A stretch of DNA of 64,000 bases from Ulvibacterium sp. Its GTDB lineage: Bacteria; Bacteroidota; Bacteroidia; Flavobacteriales; Flavobacteriaceae. Location: the NCBI RefSeq assembly GCF_028285715.1, contig NZ_JANQOO010000020.1, positions 434,001-498,000 of the forward strand, written 5' to 3'. The notes under the pieces were generated by a model, which was given only the letters and a program-made list of their open reading frames with translations, ran no database searches and was not told the DNA's origin. A program made the position numbers and the translations under genes. This document shows positions 17,269 through 26,395 of the stretch, one piece after another (the first letter of the stretch is position 1; each line of letters starts with the position of its first letter).

Positions 17269-19824
17269 TTGAAACTTCACTATAAGCTTATTCTTTTTAC
17301 ATCTTTGGCGGGCATGGTTTTTAGCGCTTGCTCTACCAAAAAAGATGCCTTTGTCAACCGCAATTGGCATGCACTTAATACAAAATACAATGTGCTGTAC
17401 AATGGCAATATTGCGTTTGAGCAAGGGAGGGAAGAGCTCAATGCTACTTACAAGGACGATTATTGGGAAATTCTGCCCATTGAACGTTTAGAGGTTACCG
17501 ATGCTATAAAACTGGATTCCGAAGACAACAATCCCAATTTTATCATAGCTGAGGATAAGGCTACCAAGGCGATTCAGAAGCACAGCATGGACATTAAGGA
17601 TGAGGAGCGCAATCCGCAGACGGACGAGGCCTTTCTTTTATTGGGCAAGGCACGTTATTTTGACCAGCGTTACATTCCGGCTTTGGAGGCATTTAACTAT
17701 GTCATTAAAAAATATACGTATAGCGATAAACTGAACGAAGCCCATATTTGGCGGGAAAAGGTCAACATACGTCTGGAAAACGAAGAGCTGGCCATAAAGA
17801 ACCTTAAACGTTTGCTTAAATTGGAGGAGCTTAAAGATCAGGACTATGCTGATGCCAGGGCAATGATGGCACAGGCCTACTTCAATCTTAATGCGCCGGA
17901 TACGGCGATTCAACAACTTAAGATAGCATCTTACTATACCAAAAAGAATCCTGAAAAGGGACGCTATTACTATATCATCGGACAATTGTACAATCAATTA
18001 GGCCATAAGGACAGTGCCAATTACGCGTTCGACAAGGTCATAGAATTGAATAGAAAATCGCCCAGGGTCTATATGATCAATGCTGAAATCCAGAAAATCC
18101 GAAATATAGAAATCAATTCGGAAAACGAGGAAGAGCTCTTGGAGTATCTAACGGATTTGGAGGAAAACAGGGAAAACAGACCATTTCTGGATAAGATTTA
18201 TAGGCAGGTTGCCGAATTTCATTTGGATAGAGGTTCGGATAGCCTTGCTTTGGTGTACTTTAACAAATCGCTTCGCGCCACACAGAATGAACCGAAGTTG
18301 AACGCGCTTAATTACGAAAACCTGGCGGAATATAATTTTGATGGCAACAAGTATAAAGTAGCCGGGGCATATTATGATAGTGTCTTGACCAACCTACAGG
18401 AAAACACCAAGAAGTACCGTTCCATCAAGAAGAAACTGGATAATTTGGAAGATGTAGTTGCGTATGAGGATGTGGTGCAGTATGCAGATAGTGTCATTAC
18501 CTTGTTTAGGATGTCCAAGGAGGAACGAATAACCTATTTTGAGAATTACATCGCGGAGATTAAAAAAGCCGAGGAAGAGGCGGCCAAAAAGGAAGAGGAA
18601 CGGATAACCGCTGGTTTCGCTTCTTTTGTTAAGAGCAAGGGTGGCAAAGAAAACAAAGGGAAGTTCTATTTTTACAACATCACAAGTCTGGGCTATGGCA
18701 AAAACGATTTTACCACCAAATGGGGGAATCGCCAACTGGAGGATGACTGGCGCTGGAGCAATAAAAGTCGGGCCCTGCCATCAGAGGCCACAGGAGAATT
18801 GTTGGCGGACGGGGCCATGATTTCCGATGAGCCCATTGGAGATGAAAAATATGACCTTGATTTCTACATGGAGCGGGTTCCCAAAGATGTTTCTGTTATT
18901 GACAGCCTTAGTAATGAAAGGAACTTTGCCAATTATCAATTAGGTCTTATTTATAAGGAAAAGTTTAAAGAGAACCTTTTAGCGGCCGGAAAATTGGAGG
19001 ATGTATTAAAATCCAATCCTGAGGAAAGGTTGATTCTTCCTTCAAAATACAATTTGTACAAGATTTATGAGGAAGAAGGGAGTACTTTGGCCGCTGAGAT
19101 GAAACAGAATATTATCCAAAATCATGGGGATTCCAGATACGCTGAGATTCTATTGAATCCACAGGCTATTTTGACCGGAAGTTCGGATAGCCCGGATGCC
19201 CGCTACGCCGCCTTGTACAAACAATATCAAAATCAAGAATTCTTAAAAGTAATTACCGGGGCCGAAGAAAATATCAATCGATATACCGGAGACCCCATAG
19301 TTCCAAAATTTGAAATGCTCAAGGCCAATGCCATAGGGAGGCTACAGGGATTTGAACCCTTTAAGGAAGCCTTGAATTATGTAGCCTTGACCTATCCCAA
19401 CAATCCAGAGGGCAAAAAGGCGGAACAAATGGTGGCCGAACAATTGCCCAAACTGGAACCTAAGGAATTTTCCTCGGAAACAGGGTCCACCGGGACTGGA
19501 AATTGGAAGGTGGTCTTTCCCTTTAAACGGAAAAACGATGAAGCGGCCCAAAAACTACTGGAAAAGTTAAAGAAATCAATTAAGGATTTGAAGTATAGGA
19601 ATATCGTTTCCAAGGATGTATACAATTTGGAAGATCAGTTTGTAGTGGTACACGGTTTTAAATCCAAGGACTTTGCCTTGGGCTATGTGGAACTACTAAA
19701 TATTAACAAGGATTATAGGGTTGATAATGAGAATTTTGTAATTTTATCTTCTAACTATAAAATCCTTCAAGTACACAAGAACGTACAGGAATACAGAAAT
19801 AAATTGTTAACCCCAAAACCATAG
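17269..19824 (+). CDS. porW: Type IX secretion lipoprotein PorW/SprE
   Basis: The 851-residue lipoprotein is exported to the outer-membrane periplasmic face. The signal peptide ends in a lipobox with C21 (VFSACS). TPR-like helical repeats run through about residues 110-400. A central Lys/Glu-rich coiled segment (about 415-450) and the WRWSNKS region follow; the C-terminus is mixed. This layout matches SprE/PorW, needed for T9SS-dependent secretion and gliding. The start is TTG at 17269; no earlier in-frame start fits the signal peptide. The order with bactofilin and atp genes downstream is typical of Flavobacteriaceae. Confidence 0.88.
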   Translation: MKLHYKLILFTSLAGMVFSACSTKKDAFVNRNWHALNTKYNVLYNGNIAFEQGREELNATYKDDYWEILPIERLEVTDAIKLDSEDNNPNFIIAEDKATKAIQKHSMDIKDEERNPQTDEAFLLLGKARYFDQRYIPALEAFNYVIKKYTYSDKLNEAHIWREKVNIRLENEELAIKNLKRLLKLEELKDQDYADARAMMAQAYFNLNAPDTAIQQLKIASYYTKKNPEKGRYYYIIGQLYNQLGHKDSANYAFDKVIELNRKSPRVYMINAEIQKIRNIEINSENEEELLEYLTDLEENRENRPFLDKIYRQVAEFHLDRGSDSLALVYFNKSLRATQNEPKLNALNYENLAEYNFDGNKYKVAGAYYDSVLTNLQENTKKYRSIKKKLDNLEDVVAYEDVVQYADSVITLFRMSKEERITYFENYIAEIKKAEEEAAKKEEERITAGFASFVKSKGGKENKGKFYFYNITSLGYGKNDFTTKWGNRQLEDDWRWSNKSRALPSEATGELLADGAMISDEPIGDEKYDLDFYMERVPKDVSVIDSLSNERNFANYQLGLIYKEKFKENLLAAGKLEDVLKSNPEERLILPSKYNLYKIYEEEGSTLAAEMKQNIIQNHGDSRYAEILLNPQAILTGSSDSPDARYAALYKQYQNQEFLKVITGAEENINRYTGDPIVPKFEMLKANAIGRLQGFEPFKEALNYVALTYPNNPEGKKAEQMVAEQLPKLEPKEFSSETGSTGTGNWKVVFPFKRKNDEAAQKLLEKLKKSIKDLKYRNIVSKDVYNLEDQFVVVHGFKSKDFALGYVELLNINKDYRVDNENFVILSSNYKILQVHKNVQEYRNKLLTPKP

Positions 19825-19831
19825 AACAACA

Positions 19832-20320
19832 ATGTTTTCAGACAACAAAAAACCTAGAACTATGAATGAAATCAGCGGACAACCTAACAGAATCGAGAAA
19901 AACACCAGAATCAAGGGAGACATCGTATCCGAAGCGGATTTTAGAATCGATGGCAAACTGGATGGAAATGTAAAGACATCCGGAAAAGTGGTCATTGGAA
20001 AAGATGGCCTCATTAAAGGGAAAGTAGAGTGTGTAAATGCAGATATAGAAGGAAGCTTCAATGGGGAACTTCTTGTTTCCGATTTACTTTCATTAAAATC
20101 TTCCGCGGTTATAGAAGGTACGGTTTCCGTTTCCAAATTGGCCGTTGAACCTGGAGCTGCCTTTAATGCCTCTTGTAGCATGAAAGGAAAGAGCGGTGCC
20201 TTTAGTGGTAGCCCTAGTTCCAACAGCAGTAGTTCCAGTACAAGTAGTACTTCTTCTAACGGATATAAGTCCACGGTAGGTAGTTCCAGCACAAGCAATG
20301 AGCGGGCAAAAGCTTCCTAA
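19832..20320 (+). CDS. Bactofilin
   Basis: The 162-residue cytoskeletal protein has a central right-handed beta-helix repeat region (about 20-115) with regularly spaced Gly and hydrophobic residues (GDIVSEADFRIDGKLDG, GKVVIGKDGLIKG). A Ser/Thr-rich low-complexity tail (about 125-160) follows. Bactofilins polymerise into filaments and help place envelope machinery. It starts 7 bp after the porW-like stop and overlaps the AtpZ-like gene by 23 bp, so it is part of the same operon. Confidence 0.93.
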   Translation: MFSDNKKPRTMNEISGQPNRIEKNTRIKGDIVSEADFRIDGKLDGNVKTSGKVVIGKDGLIKGKVECVNADIEGSFNGELLVSDLLSLKSSAVIEGTVSVSKLAVEPGAAFNASCSMKGKSGAFSGSPSSNSSSSSTSSTSSNGYKSTVGSSSTSNERAKAS

Positions 20321-20528
20321 GAAGAAAAACAATTTAAGGAACATAGCGGTACTTTCAGGTATTGCCTTTCAAATGGGGGTCATTATTTTTTTGGCGGCCA
20401 AAGGAGGTATTTGGTTGGATCAGCACTATGGAAATGAAAAAAGAATTTTTACGGCAATATCCACAATTTTTGGAGTTGCCGTTTCAATTTGGGTAGTTTT
20501 GCGGCAATTAAAACGGATCGATTATTGA
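20298..20528 (+). CDS. AtpZ/AtpI-like ATP synthase accessory membrane protein
   Basis: This 76-residue protein has two membrane helices (about 19-38 and 47-66) linked by a short GIWLDQHYG-like loop, the pattern of AtpZ/AtpI proteins that assist F-type ATP synthase assembly or Mg2+ entry. It begins inside the 3' end of the bactofilin gene (23-bp overlap) and is followed 2 bp later by the DUF6168 gene. Position just before atpB supports the call. Confidence 0.88.
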   Translation: MSGQKLPKKKNNLRNIAVLSGIAFQMGVIIFLAAKGGIWLDQHYGNEKRIFTAISTIFGVAVSIWVVLRQLKRIDY

Positions 20529-20530
20529 AT

Positions 20531-20923
20531 ATGTCCAAAACCAACCCTATAGTTCAATTTCTTACAGTCCTAATACTTGTGTTGGGACTTATTTTTTTTG
20601 CCCATGTCGCCTTGTTAAGAAAAGGAGGATTTCTGCCTTATGGTAATATGTTGGTATGGTCCTATGGCATAAATGGCCTTTTGGCCGCGGCTATATTTAT
20701 TCTTCTTTATTCTTTTCGAAAAAGGCTAAAAAACAGTATTGGTTTTCTTTTTATGGCCGGCAGTTTTTTGAAATTCATTGTTTTCTTCATTGTCTTTTAC
20801 CCCCCCTATAAGACCGATGGGGATATGGATAAATTGGAGTTTGCCGCTTTCTTTGTCCCTTATGTGATTTGTTTGGTTATGGAAACTGTTTTTACGGCTA
20901 AAATGCTTCAAAAAATGTCTTGA
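20531..20923 (+). CDS. DUF6168 membrane protein
   Basis: The 130-residue protein has four hydrophobic segments (about 8-28, 41-58, 69-88 and 105-125). ATG 20531, two bases after the AtpZ-like stop, is chosen. The frame is open to 20489 but that part overlaps the previous gene and adds no signal. Proteins of this family lie between AtpZ and atpB in flavobacteria and probably help the ATP synthase. The exact role is unknown. Confidence 0.82.
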   Translation: MSKTNPIVQFLTVLILVLGLIFFAHVALLRKGGFLPYGNMLVWSYGINGLLAAAIFILLYSFRKRLKNSIGFLFMAGSFLKFIVFFIVFYPPYKTDGDMDKLEFAAFFVPYVICLVMETVFTAKMLQKMS

Positions 20924-20988
20924 TTTTCTTTTCTTAAGGGAGTCCGAAATAAACGCTCAAAAGCTTTTTTCTTTTTAATGGAATGCCT

Positions 20989-20996
20989 TACATTTG
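20989..20996 (+). promoter_or_regulatory. Bacteroidetes -7 element before atpB
   Basis: TACATTTG matches the TAnnTTTG -7 consensus and lies 34 bp before the atpB start, so the atp genes probably have their own promoter in addition to read-through from porW. A clear -33 TTTG is not visible. Confidence 0.55.
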
Positions 20997-21030
20997 CACC
21001 GATTTTTAGGGACCGATACTTTAGAGCTTT

Positions 21031-22167
21031 ATGCAAAAGACATACTTTGCAAACTTTCTTTTGGCAACGGCACTTTCATTGAGTGCCAACATGTTCGGAA
21101 AAGATAAGGAGCAACACTCGGATGAGCCGCAGAAAGACCTTAAGACTGAGATTAAGGAATACATTCATCATCATTTACTGGATTCCCATGATTTTTCATT
21201 GTTTTCTTATACCAATGACAATGGCGAACATGTATATGTTGGACTGCCATTGCCGGTCATTTTATGGGACAATGGGCTTAAGGTATTCTCTTCGTCCAAA
21301 TTTCATCACGGGGAAGAGCTTGCCCAGGTAGACGGAAACTATTACAGGCTTTACCACGGTAAAATATACAAGACCGATGCTCAGGGAACCATTGATTATG
21401 ATGAGGAGGAACACCCTGCCAACACAAAACCCATGGACTTTTCCATTACGAAGAACGTGGTCATGATATTTATTACGGGACTTTTGATGTTTTGGCTGTT
21501 TACCAGTTTGGCGAGGTCATACGCCAAAAATGGTGGAATTCCTAAGGGAGCAGGTCGTTTCTTTGAGCCCATAGTGCTTTACATAAGGGATGATATCGCA
21601 AGACCGAACATTGGGGAGAAACACTACAGAAAGTATATGCCCTTTCTGCTGACGATATTCTTTTTTATCTGGTTTTTGAATATTTTTGGCTTAACCCCAT
21701 TAGGGATTAATGTTACTGGGAATATCGCCATCACCTTTGGTTTGGCCCTGCTGACCTTTTTGATTACAAATTTTACAGGAACAAAGGATTATTGGAAACA
21801 CCTATTCGATCCTTTGGGAGATACCATGCCTTGGTATGCAAAAATACCCTTGTATATTATATTGGTGCCCATAGAATTATTGGGATTGATCATTAAGCCC
21901 TTTTCACTTTTAATTCGTTTGTATGCCAATATGCAGGCAGGCCACATTGTTTTGATGAGCTTAATTGGGCTTATGTTCCTTTTTAAAAGCTGGTTGGGGA
22001 GTCCGTTGTCCTTTGCGTTGGCATTTGCTATTTCACTGATAGAGGTTCTTGTGGCGTTGCTACAAGCATATATTTTCACCATGTTGTCGGCTTTATATTT
22101 TGGCTTTGCCTCCGAGGAACATGATCATCATGAACATGAAGACGAGCCGGAGTTGGCCCATTTATAA
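21031..22167 (+). CDS. atpB: F0F1 ATP synthase subunit a
   Basis: The 378-residue proton-channel subunit of F0 is long for the family. An N-terminal signal-like segment is followed by about 115 residues of periplasmic sequence rich in His and acidic residues (DEPQKDLK, EYIHHHLLDSHD). The conserved membrane core follows, with the essential Arg in LIRLYANMQAGH (about residue 294) and GIN in the preceding helices. A His/Glu-rich C-terminal tail (EEHDHHEHEDEPE) is also present. The N-terminal extension is common in Bacteroidetes. It is the first gene of atpBEFHAG. Confidence 0.96.
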   Translation: MQKTYFANFLLATALSLSANMFGKDKEQHSDEPQKDLKTEIKEYIHHHLLDSHDFSLFSYTNDNGEHVYVGLPLPVILWDNGLKVFSSSKFHHGEELAQVDGNYYRLYHGKIYKTDAQGTIDYDEEEHPANTKPMDFSITKNVVMIFITGLLMFWLFTSLARSYAKNGGIPKGAGRFFEPIVLYIRDDIARPNIGEKHYRKYMPFLLTIFFFIWFLNIFGLTPLGINVTGNIAITFGLALLTFLITNFTGTKDYWKHLFDPLGDTMPWYAKIPLYIILVPIELLGLIIKPFSLLIRLYANMQAGHIVLMSLIGLMFLFKSWLGSPLSFALAFAISLIEVLVALLQAYIFTMLSALYFGFASEEHDHHEHEDEPELAHL

Positions 22168-22235
22168 AAAGTAGTATGTAATTCCCCATGACGGGGTCTT
22201 TAAGTTGAATTTTTAATTTTTAAACTAGATAGATT

Positions 22236-22427
22236 ATGGAAATTCCAATTATGGTAGGTGCAGGTTTGGTGGTTATCGGTGTTGGTCTTGGTATTGGTAG
22301 GATCGGTGGATCCGCCATGGAGGCTATTGCCCGTCAGCCCGAAGCTTACGGAAAAATTCAAACGGCGATGTTGATTGCAGCGGCGCTTATTGAAGGTATT
22401 GGTTTTGCTGCCTTATTTGCAGTCTAA
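22236..22427 (+). CDS. atpE: F0F1 ATP synthase subunit c
   Basis: The 63-residue proteolipid has two membrane helices joined by the polar loop RQPEAYGK (33-40). The ion-binding carboxylate is E53 in the second helix (AALIEGIGF). No Gln/Ser pattern of Na+-binding c subunits is obvious, so proton coupling is likely. At 63 residues it is shorter than most c subunits. It is followed by a strong hairpin before atpF. Confidence 0.96.
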   Translation: MEIPIMVGAGLVVIGVGLGIGRIGGSAMEAIARQPEAYGKIQTAMLIAAALIEGIGFAALFAV

Positions 22428-22444
22428 ATCTACAAATTTTGCAA

Positions 22445-22469
22445 AGGCCGTAACGGTTGGTTACGGCCT
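22445..22469 (+). terminator. Intercistronic hairpin between atpE and atpF
   Basis: A perfect 10-bp stem AGGCCGTAAC (22445-22454) / GTTACGGCCT (22460-22469) has a 5-nt GGTTG loop. Only a weak T-stretch follows, so partial termination or mRNA protection is more likely than a full stop. It may help raise the amount of subunit c. Confidence 0.7.
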
Positions 22470-22505
22470 AAGCTTTAAGTTTAAAAATTGCTTTAAAACA
22501 AGAGT

Positions 22506-23006
22506 ATGGAGAAATTGATAAATGAGTTTTCGCTGGGATTGTTCGTTTGGTTGACCCTACTGTTCATCCTATTGCTGTTATTGCTCCGCAAATATGCATG
22601 GAAACCTATTTTGAATGCGGTCAATGAACGCGAGGAAGGCATTAAGAATGCCTTGGCCGCTGCCGAAGAGGCTAAAAAGGAAATGCAAAATGTAACGGCG
22701 GACAGTGAAAAACTTTTACAGGAGGCACGAAATGAGCGGGAGGCCATGTTGAAGGAGGCCAGGGAAATCAAGGATAGGATGATTGCCGATTCCAAAGAGC
22801 AGGCCCAGATAGAGGGTGATAAGATGATCAAGCAGGCGCAGGCTACCATTGAGAGTGAGAAAAAAGCGGCGGTTGCCGACATCAAGAACCAAGTGGCTGA
22901 GCTGTCCGTTGAAATCGCTGAAAAAGTAATCAAGGAGCAACTTTCCAACAAAGACAAGCAATTAAAGATGGTTGACGATATGTTGGGTGATATAAAACTG
23001 AATTAG
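22506..23006 (+). CDS. atpF: F0F1 ATP synthase subunit b
   Basis: The 166-residue peripheral stalk subunit has an N-terminal membrane helix (about 8-30, LFVWLTLLFILLLLLL). A long charged amphipathic helix with EAKKEMQ and KKAAVADIKNQV repeats forms the dimeric stalk that joins subunit a to delta/F1. Size and order (c, b, delta) are standard. The next gene starts 7 bp after the stop. Confidence 0.95.
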   Translation: MEKLINEFSLGLFVWLTLLFILLLLLLRKYAWKPILNAVNEREEGIKNALAAAEEAKKEMQNVTADSEKLLQEARNEREAMLKEAREIKDRMIADSKEQAQIEGDKMIKQAQATIESEKKAAVADIKNQVAELSVEIAEKVIKEQLSNKDKQLKMVDDMLGDIKLN

Positions 23007-23012
23007 TCCATA

Positions 23013-23552
23013 ATGAACGACTCTAGAGCAGCCATTCGTTATGCCAAGGCGATTTTGGATTTGGCAGTGGAAAATAAAGCTACGGACGCCTTGGAAAAGG
23101 ATATGCGGGTAGTAGTGCAGACCATTTCCGAGAGTAAAGAGCTAAGGGATATATTGACCAGCCCTATTATTAAGGGTGAAGCCAAAAAGAAAGCGGTTTT
23201 ATCTGTTTTTAAGGATAGCCACCATATCACTGAGGGCTTAATGAACCTATTGGTGGACAATCGGCGAATTGATATGCTCAATGAAGTGGCACTTAAATAT
23301 ATCATTCTAAATGAAAAGCTCAAGGGGGAGGACGTAGCCTACGTTACTACTGCAGTTCCCTTGACGAAAGCCCTGGAAAAAAAGGTATTGAAACAGCTTG
23401 GGGAAATTACCGGTAATAAGGTAACCCTTAAGAATACGGTTGATGAAAGCATTATTGGAGGATTTGTCCTTCGCGTTGGCGATTTGCAATATGATGCCAG
23501 TATCGCCAATAAATTGAGCAATATTAAACGAGAATTTACGAATAGTCTATAA
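23013..23552 (+). CDS. atpH: F0F1 ATP synthase subunit delta
   Basis: The 179-residue F1 subunit connects the b stalk to alpha. The N-terminal helical domain starts with AAIRYAKAILDLAVE (5-19). The C-terminal part has the family end IIGGFVLRVGDLQYDASIANKL. It follows atpF by 6 bp and precedes atpA by about 60 bp. Confidence 0.95.
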   Translation: MNDSRAAIRYAKAILDLAVENKATDALEKDMRVVVQTISESKELRDILTSPIIKGEAKKKAVLSVFKDSHHITEGLMNLLVDNRRIDMLNEVALKYIILNEKLKGEDVAYVTTAVPLTKALEKKVLKQLGEITGNKVTLKNTVDESIIGGFVLRVGDLQYDASIANKLSNIKREFTNSL

Positions 23553-23612
23553 AACGAAGTTAAGGCAACAGGCATCCATTGTCTCTTGTCTTACATTTTA
23601 CATCTAGAACAA

Positions 23613-25193
23613 ATGGCAGGAGTAAAAGCCGCAGAAGTATCGGCAATATTAAAGAAACAATTATCAGGATTTGAAGCTACCGCCACCTTGGACGAGGTGG
23701 GAACCGTACTGCAGGTCGGTGATGGTATCGCACGTGTATATGGGCTCTCTAACGCCCAATACGGGGAATTGGTAGAATTCGAAGGCGGATTGGAAGGTAT
23801 TGTTTTAAACTTGGAAGAGGATAACGTGGGGGTCGTATTGCTAGGACCTTCAAAGCAAATTAAGGAAGGTGCCACAGTAAAGAGGACCCAGCGAATTGCT
23901 TCCATCAATGTAGGAGAAGGCATTGTAGGGAGAGTTGTGGATACCTTGGGATTGCCTATTGATGGTAAGGGAGCTATTTCCGGCGAGTTGTATGAAATGC
24001 CTTTGGAAAGAAAAGCACCTGGGGTTATTTTCCGACAACCAGTTAACGAACCACTCCAAACAGGGGTCAAGGCTGTTGATGCCATGATTCCTATTGGCCG
24101 TGGACAACGGGAATTGGTCATTGGTGACCGCCAAACCGGAAAAACCACGGTTTGTATAGATACCATCATCAACCAGAAGGAGTTTTACGATGCAGGCGAA
24201 CCGGTGTATTGTATCTATGTGGCCATCGGCCAGAAGGCCTCTACTGTTGCAGCTATAGCGAAAACTTTGGAAGATAAAGGCGCTTTGGCTTATACTACTA
24301 TTGTAGCGGCCAATGCTTCTGACCCCGCACCCATGCAAGTGTATGCACCTTTTGCAGGGGCAGCCATCGGTGAATATTTTAGGGATACGGGACGCCCGGC
24401 TTTGATTATATATGACGACCTTTCTAAACAGGCCGTGGCTTATCGCGAGGTTTCCCTGTTGTTGAGAAGACCCCCGGGACGAGAGGCTTATCCCGGTGAT
24501 GTATTTTATCTGCACTCAAGATTGCTGGAGCGTGCTGCGAAGGTCATCAATGATGATGCCATTGCACAAAACATGAACGATTTACCGGAACCATTAAAAC
24601 CAATGGTAAAGGGAGGAGGTTCCTTAACGGCATTGCCCATCATAGAAACTCAGGCAGGGGACGTATCCGCTTATATCCCCACCAATGTAATTTCCATCAC
24701 GGATGGGCAGATATTCTTGGAGCAAGATCTTTTTAATCAAGGTGTACGCCCGGCGATTAACGTAGGTATTTCGGTTTCTCGTGTAGGGGGTTCGGCGCAG
24801 ATCAAATCCATGAAAAAAGTTGCCGGAACCTTAAAGTTAGATCAAGCGCAATTCCGGGAATTGGAGGCTTTTGCCAAATTCGGATCTGACTTGGATGCCG
24901 CTACCTTAAATGTTATTGGAAAAGGGCGTAGAAACGTTGAGATATTAAAACAGGCACAAAACGATCCATTTACCGTGGAGAATCAGGTGGCAATTATCTA
25001 CGTAGGCTCAAAGAACTTGCTAAGGGATGTTCCCGTTGAAAAAGTAAAAGAGTTTGAAAGGGATTATCTGGAACTTTTGAATGCAAAGCATCGAGATGTC
25101 CTGGATACCCTTAAAGCCGGTAAATTAACCGATGAGGTTACAGATACGTTAACGGCCTTGGCCAAGGATTTGTCTGGAAAATATAAAAGCTAG
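23613..25193 (+). CDS. atpA: F0F1 ATP synthase subunit alpha
   Basis: The 526-residue nucleotide-binding F1 subunit has P-loop GDRQTGKTT and the conserved strand [12 protein letters not shown]. The alpha-specific [29 protein letters not shown] block is also present, with its Arg finger nearby ([10 protein letters not shown]). ATG 23613 ([10 protein letters not shown]) is chosen because it begins the family alignment. A TTG at 23586 would add nine residues of no family similarity. It is followed by atpG after 86 bp. Confidence 0.97.
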   Translation: MAGVKAAEVSAILKKQLSGFEATATLDEVGTVLQVGDGIARVYGLSNAQYGELVEFEGGLEGIVLNLEEDNVGVVLLGPSKQIKEGATVKRTQRIASINVGEGIVGRVVDTLGLPIDGKGAISGELYEMPLERKAPGVIFRQPVNEPLQTGVKAVDAMIPIGRGQRELVIGDRQTGKTTVCIDTIINQKEFYDAGEPVYCIYVAIGQKASTVAAIAKTLEDKGALAYTTIVAANASDPAPMQVYAPFAGAAIGEYFRDTGRPALIIYDDLSKQAVAYREVSLLLRRPPGREAYPGDVFYLHSRLLERAAKVINDDAIAQNMNDLPEPLKPMVKGGGSLTALPIIETQAGDVSAYIPTNVISITDGQIFLEQDLFNQGVRPAINVGISVSRVGGSAQIKSMKKVAGTLKLDQAQFRELEAFAKFGSDLDAATLNVIGKGRRNVEILKQAQNDPFTVENQVAIIYVGSKNLLRDVPVEKVKEFERDYLELLNAKHRDVLDTLKAGKLTDEVTDTLTALAKDLSGKYKS

Positions 25194-25279
25194 ATAACAA
25201 AAGAGTGAAGAACTGGCACGAATTATAGTAGCTATCTTAAAAATCCATAGTCCAATACTCTGAACCCAGAACCCAAAGA

Positions 25280-26140
25280 ATGGCGAACTTAAAGGAAATA
25301 CGCAATAGAATTGGAACGGTATCTTCGACCATGCAGATTACCAGTGCCATGAAAATGGTATCGGCGGCCAAGTTGAAGAAAGCCCAGGATGCCATTACCC
25401 AAATGCGGCCTTATGCAGATAAGCTTACGGAACTTTTACAAAGTTTAAGTGCGAATCTAGATGCCGATGCCGGGGGGAAATTCTCTGACGACAGAGAGAT
25501 CCAAAAAGTATTGGTGGTGGCCATAACCTCAAATCGGGGCCTATGTGGCGCTTTTAATTCCAACATAATCAAGCAATGTGTTTCCTTGTCTCGTGAGAGG
25601 TATGGGGACAAGCAGGTAGATTTCATGGCCATTGGAAAGAAGGGTAATGATATCTTGGGAAAAAAGAACAATGTAATCGCCAATCACAGTGAAGTCTATG
25701 ACACGCTAACATTCGATACGGTAACCGTCATCGCAGAAGAACTTATGGAGCACTTTACCAACGGTTCATATGATAGGATAGAATTGGTGTATAACAAATT
25801 CAAAAACGCCGCTACACAGTTCGTAATGACAGAACAGTTTTTACCAATTCTCCCCGCTCAGGAAGGCGCTACATCAGTTACGGATTACATCTTTGAGCCT
25901 TCCAAGGAGGAAATAGTGGAACAGTTGATTCCTAAATCTCTAAAAACACAGTTGTACAAGGCCATTCGGGATTCCTTTGCCAGTGAGCACGGGGCGCGTA
26001 TGACGGCCATGCACAAGGCTACGGATAATGCGACCGAATTGCGTGACCAATTAAAACTTACCTATAACAAAGCCAGGCAGGCTGCTATCACCAACGAAAT
26101 CTTGGAAATTGTGGGAGGTGCGGAAGCACTCAACAATTAG
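25280..26140 (+). CDS. atpG: F0F1 ATP synthase subunit gamma
   Basis: The 286-residue central rotor shaft has a conserved N-terminal helix (NLKEIRNRIGTVSSTMQITSAM, positions 3-24), SNRGLCGAFN, and the C-terminal helix ending TYNKARQAAITNEILEIVGGAEAL. The stop is TAG at 26138-26140. The last codons lie inside the first copy of a 53-bp tandem repeat that continues into the 3' untranslated region. No beta or epsilon gene follows, as is usual in Bacteroidetes where atpDC lies elsewhere. Confidence 0.96.
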   Translation: MANLKEIRNRIGTVSSTMQITSAMKMVSAAKLKKAQDAITQMRPYADKLTELLQSLSANLDADAGGKFSDDREIQKVLVVAITSNRGLCGAFNSNIIKQCVSLSRERYGDKQVDFMAIGKKGNDILGKKNNVIANHSEVYDTLTFDTVTVIAEELMEHFTNGSYDRIELVYNKFKNAATQFVMTEQFLPILPAQEGATSVTDYIFEPSKEEIVEQLIPKSLKTQLYKAIRDSFASEHGARMTAMHKATDNATELRDQLKLTYNKARQAAITNEILEIVGGAEALNN

Positions 26141-26253
26141 GCGACGCGTCAGCGGAGCCAAATCCCAACGGTGCGGAAGCACTCAACAATTGGGCGACGC
26201 GTCAGCGGAGGCAAATCCCAACGGTGCGGAAGCACTCAACAATTGGGCGACGC
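26117..26253 (+). repeat. 53-bp tandem repeat over the atpG 3' end
   Basis: Units start at 26117, 26170 and 26223 (each GGTGCGGAAGCACTC...), exactly 53 bp apart; the third is cut off after 31 bp. Copies one and two differ at only two positions. One is in the TAG of atpG, which is TGG in copies two and three. The unit is not a multiple of three, so the repeat copies the end of atpG plus part of its 3' region and is not coding after the first stop. Confidence 0.93.
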
Positions 26254-26395
26254 AATTCATATTTTCTACGTATAAAGAACTCAAAAAATTAGGAAACTTT
26301 ATATTTGTGAGGTTTTCCCTTTTTGTAAACTTTTTTAGAGCACCTCCATATGTTGAATATCAAGATCAATGTATAGGTCTATTACCAATGCACCT

